A stretch of DNA of 64,000 nt from Ornithobacterium rhinotracheale (GCF_022832975.1 NZ_CP094846.1:1213501-1277500); one strand, 5' to 3'. Shown: positions 1-8,528, numbered from the stretch's first letter. The notes: generated by a model not told the origin, from the letters alone. Made by a program: numbers and translations.

Positions 1-1047
1 CCCGTGATGGAAATCGTAGATTTGAGGGAAGCCGTGCAACAAAACAGAATGATTGGGCATGTTTCATTTGAGCTGAAAAATGCAATTTTAAACGCTTTTG
101 AACACAAAAAGCAAGTCATTATATTTCAAAATCGCAGGGGATTTTCGCCCATGCTGGAATGTAATGATTGTGGGCACACGCCGTATTGCCCCAATTGTGA
201 TGTTTCGCTCACCTACCATAAATTAACTCAGGAATTAAAATGCCATTACTGTGGGCATACGCAAGCCAAGCCCGTAAAGTGCTACGAATGCGGATCTACG
301 GATTTAAAAACAGTGGGATTGGGAACTCAGCAAATAGAAGACGAATTTGTGCAGCTATTTCCCGAGCATAAAATAGCCCGTATGGATGTAGACAGCATGC
401 GCAAGAAATTCGCCTTTGAAAAACTGATTGAAGCACTTGAAAATCATGAAATAGATTTGCTGGTGGGTACACAGATGGTTACCAAAGGTTTAGATTTTGA
501 CGATGTGAATCTGGTAGGCATCATTAAGGCAGATAGTCTGCTCAATTTTCCAGATTTCAGAGCACACGAGCGAGCATTTCAGCGAATTGTACAAGTGGCA
601 GGGCGTGCAGGGCGCCGAAAGGAACAAGGAAAAGTGATTGTACAAGCCTACAGAGCCGATCACTTTGTTTTAAAAAATGCTCAAAAATTTGATTACGAAA
701 ACACAGCAAATGAGATTTTGACTGAGCGTGAACACACCCTCTATCCGCCTTATTGCAAATTAATTGAAATTACATTTAGGCACAAAGATCACGAATTGGC
801 AGAAAACACAGCGAATTACTACACCCAAATGCTGAAACCTTTTTTTAATGAAAGAACACTGCTAGGGCCTGTTGCCCCCTCAATTGCAAGACTAAACAAT
901 CAATATAGGTTCAAAACTCTGATTAAAATCAAAGAGGGGCAAAGCCCTAAAAAAATAAAGCAATTACTCAAAGAAGCTTTGGTTAAACTGCATGGAGTGA
1001 GTGTGTTTAGCCGTGTGCGCATTGATTTTGATGTGGATCCAAGCTGA
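1..1047 (+). CDS. priA: Primosomal protein N' (PriA helicase), 3' part
   Basis: C-terminal 348 residues of the replication-restart DNA helicase PriA; the 5' part lies left of the window. Counting from the GTG at position 4, eight cysteines (53, 56, 62, 65, 80, 83, 93, 96) form the paired CxxC zinc sites inserted in the PriA helicase core. They are followed by the helicase segment VGTQMVTKGLDFDD and the arginine-finger motif QVAGRAGRR. After this comes the PriA C-terminal domain (YPPYCKLIEI onward). PriA reloads the replicative helicase at stalled forks. The reading frame is open from base 1, so the GTG at position 4 is not the true start. Confidence 0.95.
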   Translation, partial: PVMEIVDLREAVQQNRMIGHVSFELKNAILNAFEHKKQVIIFQNRRGFSPMLECNDCGHTPYCPNCDVSLTYHKLTQELKCHYCGHTQAKPVKCYECGSTDLKTVGLGTQQIEDEFVQLFPEHKIARMDVDSMRKKFAFEKLIEALENHEIDLLVGTQMVTKGLDFDDVNLVGIIKADSLLNFPDFRAHERAFQRIVQVAGRAGRRKEQGKVIVQAYRADHFVLKNAQKFDYENTANEILTEREHTLYPPYCKLIEITFRHKDHELAENTANYYTQMLKPFFNERTLLGPVAPSIARLNNQYRFKTLIKIKEGQSPKKIKQLLKEALVKLHGVSVFSRVRIDFDVDPS

Positions 1048-1170
1048 TTTTTTGGCGCAAGAATTAAACAGCCTATGCTGAAATTGTGTTAATAATTTAA
1101 GGATTCGAGGTGAAAATACCTATTTTGTGTAAAACTTAGTGTTAAATATACATTTCTGTACCTAGAAAAC

Positions 1171-1201
1171 TTGCACATGACTTTTATCATGCTTAAATTT
1201 G
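1171..1201 (+). promoter_or_regulatory. Bacteroidota-type promoter of the small secreted protein gene
   Basis: TTG at 1171-1173 and TAAATTTG at 1194-1201, separated by 20 bases. This matches the TTG / TAnnTTTG promoter of Bacteroidota. The start codon at 1222 is 20 bases downstream. Confidence 0.7.
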
Positions 1202-1221
1202 TAGCCTAAACCTATTAAAAA

Positions 1222-1527
1222 ATGAAAAAATTAGTATTATCATTGGCGTTAGTCGCCTCAGCAGCAAGCTCCGTATTGTACGCAGGAGTAGGCAATGAAG
1301 AAAATGGTGCAAACGATAAAGAAATCGTAGCTAGCACAGGAAAAGAAGGATTTATAAACATTAAAGTGGAAAAGCCTACATTAGTGAAATTTTACTCCGA
1401 AGATGGAATGTTTATTAAAAAAATGATTGTTCGTCCAGGTGTAAACGAAGTTCAGATTGATGACTTCAGAGAAGGAAAATATTTTGTGCACTTGGGGAAC
1501 TATTCATTCATTTTGTTGAAGAAATAA
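1222..1527 (+). CDS. Small secreted protein of unknown function
   Basis: 101 residues. The N-terminus (MKKLVLSLALVASAASSVLYAG) is a clear Sec signal peptide, with a likely cut after about residue 21. The mature part is short and beta-strand-like, ending in FVHLGNYSFILLKK. Its pattern (GFINIKVEKPTLVKFYS, then GxYFVHLG) resembles the small beta-sandwich sorting or adhesion modules common in secreted Flavobacteriia proteins, but no named family could be assigned. It is monocistronic, with its own promoter and a terminator behind it. It probably acts in the periplasm or outside the cell. Confidence 0.75.
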   Translation: MKKLVLSLALVASAASSVLYAGVGNEENGANDKEIVASTGKEGFINIKVEKPTLVKFYSEDGMFIKKMIVRPGVNEVQIDDFREGKYFVHLGNYSFILLKK

Positions 1528-1563
1528 TTCATGTTTTAGAAAATAATTATTGTTTTCATTTAT

Positions 1564-1612
1564 AAAATCGTTTCTTGTTATAAATAGCAAGGAGCGATTT
1601 TTCTTTTTTATC
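1564..1612 (+). terminator. Intrinsic terminator after the small secreted protein gene
   Basis: Stem AAAATCG (1564-1570) with CGATTTT (1595-1601), plus inner CTTG/CAAG pairing, followed by a T-rich run. Confidence 0.6.
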
Positions 1613-1699
1613 ATTTTTATTTCTGAAAAAATTTTCAACAATCCAGGCTGAATTTCGCTATTTTCTTTAAAAATTATTACATTTACCAAAAAATAAAAA

Positions 1700-2545
1700 A
1701 TGGCAGATATTCAACATTTAGAAAGTCTTACTACACAAGTACGCAGAGATATTTTACGCATGGTGCACGCAGTGAATAGTGGTCACCCAGGAGGCTCTTT
1801 GGGCTGTGCAGAATTCTTGGTTTGCCTATATGGCGAAGTGATGGATTACAGCACAGATTTCAAAATGGAAGGAACAAACGAAGATGTTTTCTTCTTGTCT
1901 AATGGGCACATTTCCCCCGTATTTTATAGCGTTTTAGCCAGAAACGGATTTTTCCCTGTTTCTGAATTAGCAACTTTTAGAAAATTAGGTACTCGCCTGC
2001 AAGGACACCCTACCACGCACGAGGGATTGCCAGGGGTGCGCGTAGCATCTGGTTCGCTTGGTCAAGGACTTTCTGTAGCCATCGGAATGGCTTTGGGTAA
2101 AAAATTGGACGGAGACAGCCATTTAGTTTATACGCTACACGGCGATGGCGAATTGCAAGAAGGGCAAATCTGGGAGGCGTTGATGTATGCAGGCGCCAAA
2201 GGTGTAGATAATATCATTTCTACCATAGATTACAATGGAAGACAAATCGACGGAGATACCAAAGATGTATTGAGTTTAGGCGATTTAAAAGCCAAGCTAC
2301 AAGCCTTTGAATGGGATGTAGTTGAGGTAGAAAAAGGAAATGATATTCCTGCCATTTTAGAAGGATTGAAAGAAGCCAAATCAAGAACAGGTAAAGGAAA
2401 ACCCGTTGCGATTTTGCTCCACACCGAAATGGGACATGGCGTAGATTATATGATGGGAACACACGCTTGGCACGGAAAAGCGCCAAACGATGAGCAACTG
2501 GAAAAAGCATTAGCACAAAACCCTGAAACGCTTGGGGATTATTAA
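1700..2545 (+). CDS. tktA: Transketolase, N-terminal (TPP-binding) subunit
   Basis: 281 residues equal to the first domain of transketolase, which moves two-carbon ketol units between sugar phosphates in the non-oxidative pentose phosphate pathway. The thiamine-diphosphate/Mg motif GDGELQEGQIWEA...DYNG lies at residues 148-180, and SGHPGGSLGCAE at 27-38 is typical of the family. The protein ends where the pyrimidine-binding domain would begin, and that domain is encoded separately at 3308-4258. The two subunits total 597 residues, close to a full transketolase. Split transketolases are known in archaea and various bacteria. Here a DJ-1-like gene separates the halves, with 16 bases to its start. 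Confidence 0.93.
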   Translation: MADIQHLESLTTQVRRDILRMVHAVNSGHPGGSLGCAEFLVCLYGEVMDYSTDFKMEGTNEDVFFLSNGHISPVFYSVLARNGFFPVSELATFRKLGTRLQGHPTTHEGLPGVRVASGSLGQGLSVAIGMALGKKLDGDSHLVYTLHGDGELQEGQIWEALMYAGAKGVDNIISTIDYNGRQIDGDTKDVLSLGDLKAKLQAFEWDVVEVEKGNDIPAILEGLKEAKSRTGKGKPVAILLHTEMGHGVDYMMGTHAWHGKAPNDEQLEKALAQNPETLGDY

Positions 2546-2561
2546 TTTTGAATAAATAAAA

Positions 2562-3245
2562 ATGAATATCCTATTTGTGGCAACCAACGTGTCGCATTAT
2601 CCAAATTGTGAAACCAAAACAGGGTTGTGGCTCAGCGAGTTCACTCACTTTTTTGATTTAGCAAAACAAGCGAATTGTACGATTACTTTAGCAAGTCCGT
2701 TGGGCGGAGAAATCCCCATAGACCCCGAAAGTTTGAAAGCTTTTTTGCTTGATTCAATCTCTAAAAAATATTTAGAAAATACCGAATTTAAAGCATTATT
2801 GGAAAATTCTAAAAGTTTGGAGCAAGTGCAAGAATCAGATTTTGATGTGGTGTACTTAACAGGGGGACATGGAACTATGTTTGATTTTCCATCCAACGAA
2901 ACTTTACAAAAAATTATTGCCAAACATTGGCAACAAAACAAAAAGATTGCTGCAATTTGCCACGGTGTAGGAGGATTGTTAAATGTAAAAATTGATAATG
3001 GAGATTTTTTAATTAAAGATAAAAAACTCACAGGCTTTAATTGGGCAGAAGAATTAATCGCCAATCGCCGAAAATTAGTCCCTTTTAACTTAGAGGCAGA
3101 ATTAAAGAAAAGAACCCATAACTACCAAAAGTCGTGGCTCCCAATGACCTCCAAAGTAGTGGTTGATGGAAATCTTATCACAGGGCAAAATCCATTTAGT
3201 TCAAAAGAAATGGCCGAAGTCCTAAAAAAAGAATTAAAACTATAA
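2562..3245 (+). CDS. DJ-1/PfpI family protein (Hsp31-like class I amidotransferase fold)
   Basis: 227 residues. Glu26 (GLWLSE), the glycine-rich YLTGGHGTMFDFP at 98-110 and the nucleophile elbow AAICHGVGG with Cys133-His134 reproduce the active site of the DJ-1/Hsp31/YhbO group. Members act as glutathione-independent glyoxalases, deglycases or chaperones on carbonyl-damaged molecules, probably in the cytoplasm. It lies between the two transketolase subunit genes (16 bases after the first, 62 before the second), so it is probably cotranscribed with them. Protection from reactive triose-derived aldehydes would fit this context but is inference. The exact activity cannot be told from the sequence. 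Confidence 0.85.
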   Translation: MNILFVATNVSHYPNCETKTGLWLSEFTHFFDLAKQANCTITLASPLGGEIPIDPESLKAFLLDSISKKYLENTEFKALLENSKSLEQVQESDFDVVYLTGGHGTMFDFPSNETLQKIIAKHWQQNKKIAAICHGVGGLLNVKIDNGDFLIKDKKLTGFNWAEELIANRRKLVPFNLEAELKKRTHNYQKSWLPMTSKVVVDGNLITGQNPFSSKEMAEVLKKELKL

Positions 3246-3307
3246 GAGCGGCAAATTATTATCTCATCAGACGGTCAAAATTTTAGAAAAAACAAAAAAA
3301 ATAAAAA

Positions 3308-4258
3308 ATGAAATACACATACACTGAAAAAAAAGATACGCGTTCTGGGTTCGGAGACGGACTTTTAGAAGCGGGAAAAAAGAATAAAAATGTAGTGGCA
3401 CTCACTGCTGACCTTACTGGGTCGCTCAAGATGAATGCCTTTGAAAAAGAATTTCCTGAAAGATTTTTCCAAATTGGGATTGCCGAGGCAAATATGATTG
3501 GAATTGCAGCAGGGCTTGCCATCGATGGAAAAATCCCATTTACGGGTACATTTGCCAATTTCTCTACAAGCCGTGTTTACGACCAAATTCGCCAATCTGT
3601 GGCTTATTCGGGCAAAAATGTAAAAATCGCTGCATCGCACGCAGGGCTTACGCTTGGAGAAGATGGAGCGACTCACCAAGTGTTGGAAGACATTGGGATG
3701 ATGAAAATGTTGCCTGGCATGACAGTAATTTGTCCGTGTGATTACAACGAAACCAAGGCTGCAACCATAGCTGCAGCAGAATTCGACGGGCCCGTTTATC
3801 TAAGATTCGGACGCCCAAGTTGGCCAATTTTTACCAAAGCCGACGAGAAATTTGAAATCGGAAAAGGTAAAATGATGATCGAAGGTACTGATGTGACCAT
3901 CGTGGCAACAGGACATTTGGTTTGGGAAGCAATTGTAGCGCAAGATGTATTGGAAAAAGAAGGCATTTCTGCCGAGGTAATCAACATCCATACAATCAAG
4001 CCACTAGACGAGGAAATTATATTAAAATCTGTGGCTAAAACAGGTTGTGTCGTAACTGCCGAAGAGCACAATGTACTTGGAGGCTTAGGCGAAAGCGTAG
4101 CGAGAGTTTTATCGGAAAATAATCCTGTGCCACAAGAATATGTAGCCGTAATGGATAGCTTTGGAGAAAGTGCAACACCGATGGAATTGATGAAAAAATA
4201 CAAAATCGACAGCACTGCCATTGTAGAAAAAGTGAAAAAAGTATTAGAAAGAAAATAG
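3308..4258 (+). CDS. tktB: Transketolase, C-terminal subunit
   Basis: 316 residues covering the pyrimidine-binding and C-terminal domains of transketolase. FQIGIAEANMIGIAAG carries the conserved Glu60 that activates thiamine diphosphate. The C-terminal domain (HTIKPLDEE, then GGLGESVARVLSE) is typical. It partners the subunit encoded at 1700-2545 to form the active enzyme. There is a 62-base gap after the DJ-1 gene, and a hairpin terminator follows, which closes the three-gene unit. Confidence 0.93.
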   Translation: MKYTYTEKKDTRSGFGDGLLEAGKKNKNVVALTADLTGSLKMNAFEKEFPERFFQIGIAEANMIGIAAGLAIDGKIPFTGTFANFSTSRVYDQIRQSVAYSGKNVKIAASHAGLTLGEDGATHQVLEDIGMMKMLPGMTVICPCDYNETKAATIAAAEFDGPVYLRFGRPSWPIFTKADEKFEIGKGKMMIEGTDVTIVATGHLVWEAIVAQDVLEKEGISAEVINIHTIKPLDEEIILKSVAKTGCVVTAEEHNVLGGLGESVARVLSENNPVPQEYVAVMDSFGESATPMELMKKYKIDSTAIVEKVKKVLERK

Positions 4259-4277
4259 AATTTAAAGCATTTCATAC

Positions 4278-4312
4278 AAAAACTTGTCAATATCAATTTG
4301 GCAAGTTTTTTT
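4278..4312 (+). terminator. Intrinsic terminator after the transketolase operon
   Basis: AACTTG (4281-4286) pairs with CAAGTT (4302-4307), extended by CAA/TTG, and is followed by seven or more T. A TTG at 4298 upstream of the next gene lies in this hairpin and is unlikely to be a start codon. Confidence 0.75.
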
Positions 4313-4333
4313 ATTCAATCAATTAAAGAATTT

Positions 4334-4768
4334 ATGTTCAAATTAGCATTAATATTACATGTTTTGGGTGCCGCCATTTGGGTAGGAGGGCATTTAGTTT
4401 TACTCTTTGGCTATGTGCCCAAAGCCTTGAAAAATAAAGATTGTAGCCTAATCGAAAATTTTGAAGAAAAATACGAGCCCATTGGGATTCCTGCTTTGAT
4501 TGTACAAATCATCACGGGGATTTATATGGCATTTTTCTATTTTGGTTACAAATTTATGTCGTTTAGCAATGGCTTGGAGCGCGCTGCCAATATGAAAATT
4601 ATATTGTTGTTGTGTATTTTTGCTTTGGCTATTCACGCACGGTTTTTCATCATTCCCAAACTTAATAAAGATAATTTGAAGCCAATGATTTATCACATAA
4701 TTGGGATAAATATCATCAGTATTTTAATGTTAATTATCGGGGTTTTGTTTAGATTTGGAGGAATTTAA
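4334..4768 (+). CDS. CopD/HemJ-like four-helix membrane protein
   Basis: 144 residues from the ATG at 4334, just after the terminator. Four hydrophobic helices are visible. The first begins LALILHVLGAAIWVGGHLVLL, with a His and a GG typical of CopD-family and other haem- or copper-associated membrane proteins. Conserved His residues at helix starts (HVLGAA, HARFF, YHIIG) suggest haem or metal binding. Substrate and role are unknown. A better HemJ candidate lies at 9422-9961. It may be cotranscribed with the FAH-fold gene 19 bases downstream. Confidence 0.65.
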   Translation: MFKLALILHVLGAAIWVGGHLVLLFGYVPKALKNKDCSLIENFEEKYEPIGIPALIVQIITGIYMAFFYFGYKFMSFSNGLERAANMKIILLLCIFALAIHARFFIIPKLNKDNLKPMIYHIIGINIISILMLIIGVLFRFGGI

Positions 4769-4787
4769 AAATTAGAATAAAAAGATT

Positions 4788-5399
4788 ATGAAAATTATAT
4801 GTGTAGGGCGCAATTACGCAGCGCACGCCAAGGAATTAAATAGTGAAGTGCCACAAGAGCCCGTGTTGTTTATGAAGCCGGAATCAGCGATTACACAAGT
4901 GAAATCGTACCGAATTCCAAGATTTACCAAAAACTTACATTACGAGACCGAAATCGTTTTGAAAATCAATCGTTTTGGGCATTATATTCCGCAGAGCGAG
5001 GCCAATTCGTATTTTGATACAATTGCGCTTGGGATTGATTTCACAGCAAGAGATATTCAAAATGAATGCATCAAAAAAGGATTGCCATGGGAAAAAGCCA
5101 AAGCCTTTGACGATTCTGCGATGATTTCAAAATTTATAGCTAAAGATAAATTGGGCAACATCAACGCTTTGAATTTTAGTCTTGAAAGAGATGGCGAAGT
5201 GGTGCAACAAGGAAATACCCAAGATATGATTTTTGGTTTTGATGAATTAATCGCGCACATTTCGCAATACTTTAGTTTAGATGCAGGCGATTTGATTTTT
5301 ACGGGGACGCCAGTGGGAGTAAACCATGTTTCGCCCGAAGAAAAATATCGTGGCTTTATCGAAAAAGAATTGATGCTAGATTTTGAAATTGAAAAATAA
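4788..5399 (+). CDS. Fumarylacetoacetate hydrolase (FAH) family protein
   Basis: 203 residues, the short single-domain form of the FAH fold. The start KIICVGRNYAAHAKEL and the metal site HYETEIVLK (Glu53, Glu55) with Asp84 (GIDFTARDIQ) are diagnostic, and FTGTPVGV near the end completes the site. Members are Mg/Mn-dependent hydrolases, acylpyruvases or oxaloacetate decarboxylases. The VGRNY start and small size resemble acylpyruvase (FAHD1/YcgM-type), so oxaloacetate decarboxylation or acylpyruvate hydrolysis is the best guess. The stop is followed 33 bases later by a UspA gene, probably in the same transcript. Confidence 0.88.
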   Translation: MKIICVGRNYAAHAKELNSEVPQEPVLFMKPESAITQVKSYRIPRFTKNLHYETEIVLKINRFGHYIPQSEANSYFDTIALGIDFTARDIQNECIKKGLPWEKAKAFDDSAMISKFIAKDKLGNINALNFSLERDGEVVQQGNTQDMIFGFDELIAHISQYFSLDAGDLIFTGTPVGVNHVSPEEKYRGFIEKELMLDFEIEK

Positions 5400-5432
5400 T
5401 TGCTTAAATTTAGACAATCAAAAATTAAAGTT

Positions 5433-5876
5433 ATGAAGAAATTACTTGTTCCCATTGATTTGTCTGAGTTTAGCAAAGAAATTATCGACGAAGCGGTGAA
5501 GCTTGCTAAGTTGAGCGATGCCGAAGTTATATTGCTAAATGTAGCAAGTTTGGATGTAGGATTTATTGTAGGAGATGTAGGCTTTCAATATATGCCCGAG
5601 CTTGAAGAAACAGCACTAGAGGAGGATGCTAAAACTTTAACCGAGTTTACAAACTATGTAAATAGCCAAGGAGTACAATGCAGATCCATGGTGAAACAAG
5701 GAATTCCAGTAGATGTAATACTTGAACAAGCCAAGGAGCAAAATATAGATTGCATCGTGATTGGATCCAAAGGTCATGGGTCGCTATACGAAGCATTGGT
5801 GGGAAGCGTTTGTCACGATGTGATAAAATACGCCAAAATCCCAGTGCATGTGAAGCCAAATAATAAAAAGGATTAA
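5433..5876 (+). CDS. Universal stress protein, UspA family
   Basis: 147 residues from the ATG at 5433; an upstream in-frame TTG at 5400 touches the previous stop codon and looks wrong. The start KKLLVPIDLSEFS and the C-terminal GSKGHGSLYEALVGSV match the ATP-binding UspA pattern G-2x-G-9x-G-S, so this member should bind ATP. A single Usp domain is present. These cytoplasmic dimers are induced by starvation and stress, and their molecular role is not settled. A strong terminator follows. Confidence 0.9.
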   Translation: MKKLLVPIDLSEFSKEIIDEAVKLAKLSDAEVILLNVASLDVGFIVGDVGFQYMPELEETALEEDAKTLTEFTNYVNSQGVQCRSMVKQGIPVDVILEQAKEQNIDCIVIGSKGHGSLYEALVGSVCHDVIKYAKIPVHVKPNNKKD

Positions 5877-5895
5877 AATAGAATTTTTGTAGAAG

Positions 5896-5928
5896 CTTCA
5901 TCTTAATTATTTAAGGTGAAGTTTTTTT
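5896..5928 (+). terminator. Intrinsic terminator after uspA
   Basis: CTTCATCTTAA pairs with TTAAGGTGAAG (5896-5906 with 5911-5921, including G-T pairs) around a TTAT loop, followed by seven T. Confidence 0.85.
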
Positions 5929-5930
5929 GT

Positions 5931-6049
5931 ATTTACAATTTAATTGGTAAAAAAATGGCTTTAAATCACTATCCAATTTAATATTCGGTATTAATCCAAG
6001 GCATTATTTGCAAATAAATTAAAAATTAAGTGCTTTAAAAATTGTAAAT
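5931..6049. repeat. Separated inverted repeat upstream of glutamate dehydrogenase
   Basis: ATTTACAATTT at 5931-5941 is the exact reverse complement of AAATTGTAAAT at 6039-6049. The right arm contains the TTG of the proposed promoter. The 97 bases between the arms hold no gene. It could be an operator pair or chance in AT-rich DNA. Confidence 0.35.
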
Positions 6050-6072
6050 TTCAAAAAATAAAATTACCTTTA
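6042..6072 (+). promoter_or_regulatory. Probable promoter of glutamate dehydrogenase
   Basis: TTG at 6042-6044, then 20 bases, then TACCTTTA at 6065-6072, which is the Bacteroidota -7 element with its last base changed. The gene starts 21 bases further on. Confidence 0.55.
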
Positions 6073-6093
6073 CCCGTAGAAATATTCTAAAAA

Positions 6094-7377
6094 ATGAGTA
6101 ACGATAAATCAATTAAGAAAAGAACTGGCATGTACGAAAATGTAATGCATGAGTTCAACAAAGCTGCAGATAAAATGCAACTTGATCCAGGAATTAGAAA
6201 AATTCTTGCAACTACACAAAACGAAGTGGTAGTGCATTTCCCAGTAAGAATGGATAACGGAGAGATTGAAGTTTTTACAGGATATCGAGTACAGCACAAT
6301 AATGCGCTAGGTCCATATAAGGGAGGTTTGCGTTATCACCCTACTGTAGATATCGATGCTGCCCGTGCGCTAGCTACTTGGATGACTTGGAAAACCGCTC
6401 TTGCAGGATTGCCGTACGGTGGAGGAAAAGGAGGAATCCAAATTGACCCTAAAAAATATTCTCAAGCTGAACTTGAAAGAATTTCTCGTCGTTTTACATA
6501 TGCATTGGGCGATAATATAGGGCCAGATTATGATATTCCTGCACCAGATGTAAACACCAATGCACAAATTATGGCTTGGATTGCAGATACTTATGCTTCT
6601 GGTAAAGCCCCAAATCAGCGTTCTGCAAATATTCATGTAGTAACAGGGAAACCCGTAGGATTTGGTGGGCTAGCTGGTAGAGACAGAGCCACTGGTTTTG
6701 GTGTTGTTACCAATATTAAAAAATGGGCAGAAAAAGAAAATATTGATTTAAAAGGTAAAAAATACATTGTCCAAGGTTTTGGTAACGTAGGATACTGGTC
6801 TGCTCACTTCATGAAAGAAGTGGGGGCTGTTCTTATCGCCGTGCAAGACCACACAGGAAGCATCTATAACGAAAACGGAATAGATCCAGAGGCTTTATTA
6901 GCACACGCTAAATCAAATAATGGAGGAATTAAAGGATTTGCTGATGCTCAAGAATTAGCCAACGATAAATTTTTCTCAACAGCATGTGATATTTTAATTC
7001 CAGCCGCTCTAGGCAATCAAATCACAGTTGATAATGCTGATGGTATCCAAGCTACATTGGTAGCTGAGGGCGCTAATGGACCTACAGATTCTGCTGCTGA
7101 AGAAATTCTTTTGAAAAAAGGTGTAACAATCATCCCAGATATTTTGTGTAACGGTGGTGGGGTTATCGGATCATACTTTGAGTGGTTGCAAAACAAGCGT
7201 GCCGAAATCTGGAAAATTCAAAAAGTGCTAGATCAATTAAAAGATAAAGTAGAAACTGCTTTTGATAAAGTGGTGGAAGCTAAAGAAAAACACAACACCG
7301 ATTATAGAACAGCTGCTTATATTGTAGCGATAGAAAGAATTGCAGAGGTGTATAGAGAAAGAGGTGTATTCCCTTAA
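6094..7377 (+). CDS. gdhA: Glutamate dehydrogenase (Glu/Leu/Phe/Val dehydrogenase family)
   Basis: 427 residues, the usual length for hexameric bacterial glutamate dehydrogenase, which interconverts glutamate and 2-oxoglutarate plus ammonia. Substrate and catalytic lysines are in MTWKTALAGLPYGGGKGGI (Lys100, Lys112), PAPDVNTN follows, and the dinucleotide-binding loop VQGFGNVGYWSA is near residue 229. GANGPT is also present. NAD versus NADP preference cannot be fixed here. It is monocistronic, with its own promoter and a terminator shared with the convergent phoH gene. Confidence 0.95.
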   Translation: MSNDKSIKKRTGMYENVMHEFNKAADKMQLDPGIRKILATTQNEVVVHFPVRMDNGEIEVFTGYRVQHNNALGPYKGGLRYHPTVDIDAARALATWMTWKTALAGLPYGGGKGGIQIDPKKYSQAELERISRRFTYALGDNIGPDYDIPAPDVNTNAQIMAWIADTYASGKAPNQRSANIHVVTGKPVGFGGLAGRDRATGFGVVTNIKKWAEKENIDLKGKKYIVQGFGNVGYWSAHFMKEVGAVLIAVQDHTGSIYNENGIDPEALLAHAKSNNGGIKGFADAQELANDKFFSTACDILIPAALGNQITVDNADGIQATLVAEGANGPTDSAAEEILLKKGVTIIPDILCNGGGVIGSYFEWLQNKRAEIWKIQKVLDQLKDKVETAFDKVVEAKEKHNTDYRTAAYIVAIERIAEVYRERGVFP

Positions 7378-7415
7378 TTATTTTTATAAAGGAATAAAAC
7401 TTTTAACATGAGGAC

Positions 7416-7447
7416 AAAAGCCGTTTCATTGATTTGAAACGGCTTTT
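7416..7447. terminator. Bidirectional terminator between gdhA and phoH
   Basis: AAAAGCCGTTTCA (7416-7428) and TGAAACGGCTTTT (7435-7447) form a perfect 13-bp stem. It lies between two convergent genes, so it can serve both strands. Confidence 0.8.
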
Positions 7448-7586
7448 AATTTTCTTGAGAAAAAGATAAAAAAATCGGAATTTGATACATTTTTGAACCC
7501 AATTTGTCATTCCAAACTAAATTCGGAATCTCTAAAAAACTGAATTTGATATATTTTTATTTTTAAACCAAAAATTCTTTAAAAAT

Positions 7587-8528
7587 CTATTTTTCGTATT
7601 CTTGATAAGCATCGATGATTTGTTTTACAATCTTATGGCGCACCACATCCTTTCCATCCAACTGAACGAATGCAATATCTGGTACATTTTTTAAGATAGC
7701 CATAGCTTCCTTCAGTCCAGATTTTTGTTTTCGAGGTAAATCTATTTGCCCAGGATCTCCCGTAATGATGAATTTGGCATTTTTCCCCATACGGGTTAAA
7801 AACATTTTCATTTGAGAATGAGTCGTGTTCTGCGCTTCGTCCAAAATCACAAAAGCATTGTCGAGCGTGCGCCCACGCATAAAAGCTAGTGGAGCGATTT
7901 CTATCACGCCTTTTTCGATGTAGCTTGCGAGCTTATCAAAATGAATCATATCACGCAAAGCATCGTAAAGTGGTTGCAAGTATGGATCTAATTTTTCCTT
8001 CAAATCCCCAGGTAAGAAACCCAAACTTTCCCCTGCTTCCACGGCAGGACGCGTAAGGATAATTCTTTTTACTTGCTTATTTTTCAAAGCTTTTACCGCA
8101 AGGGCTACACTGGTATAAGTTTTTCCCGTACCTGCAGGTCCGGTGGCAAAAACCATGTCTTTGTTATACACAGCATCCACCAATTTTCGTTGGTTGGGCG
8201 TAAGTGCTTTAATAATTGTGCCATTCAGCCCATGAATTATGGTGTCATCTGGTGCAATTTTTTGAGGAGATAGCGGATTTTCTTCAAAAAGATATTCCAA
8301 ATCCGTTTCTGTCAAGCGATTAAAATGATGTATGTGGTCTAGTATTGCATTTATTCTTTGTTCAAATTTTACTAATTCATCATCGGGGCCGATGGCTGAA
8401 ACTTTTCTACCGCGAGCCACTATTTTAAGTTTGGGAAACTGCTGAATTATGTATTCAAGATTCTTATTTTGAATGCCATAAAAATCCTGAACATTAATTT
8501 CTGCCAATTCTATACTTATTTTATTCAA
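7587..8528 (-). CDS. phoH: PhoH-like ATPase
   Basis: 313 residues. The Walker A motif GPAGTGKTYTS and the Walker B-type ILDEAQNTT identify the PhoH (superfamily 1-related) ATPase. RGRTLDNAFV, TGDPGQIDLP and the C-terminal VVRHKIVKQIIDAYQEYE are typical. An N-terminal domain precedes the ATPase (KLKIVARGRKVSAIG). PhoH proteins are cytoplasmic and have been linked to RNA handling and ribosome-related processes. The only start matching family N-termini (xNKISIELAEIN) is the TTG at 8528, as there is no ATG nearby. That TTG lies within a TAGCTTTG that itself looks like a -7 element. Confidence 0.9.
   Translation of the reverse strand: MNKISIELAEINVQDFYGIQNKNLEYIIQQFPKLKIVARGRKVSAIGPDDELVKFEQRINAILDHIHHFNRLTETDLEYLFEENPLSPQKIAPDDTIIHGLNGTIIKALTPNQRKLVDAVYNKDMVFATGPAGTGKTYTSVALAVKALKNKQVKRIILTRPAVEAGESLGFLPGDLKEKLDPYLQPLYDALRDMIHFDKLASYIEKGVIEIAPLAFMRGRTLDNAFVILDEAQNTTHSQMKMFLTRMGKNAKFIITGDPGQIDLPRKQKSGLKEAMAILKNVPDIAFVQLDGKDVVRHKIVKQIIDAYQEYEK

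Noticed and set aside
1504-1689. 61-codon minus-strand open frame between the secreted protein and transketolase genes
   Set aside because: It covers the terminator, has lysine/asparagine-rich low-complexity content, and shows no family or promoter.
3796-4296. 166-codon minus-strand frame within the transketolase C subunit
   Set aside because: It overlaps the terminator and the conserved subunit gene.
4298-4333. TTG at 4298 as the start of the CopD-like gene
   Set aside because: It lies in the terminator hairpin; the ATG at 4334 gives a typical membrane-protein start.
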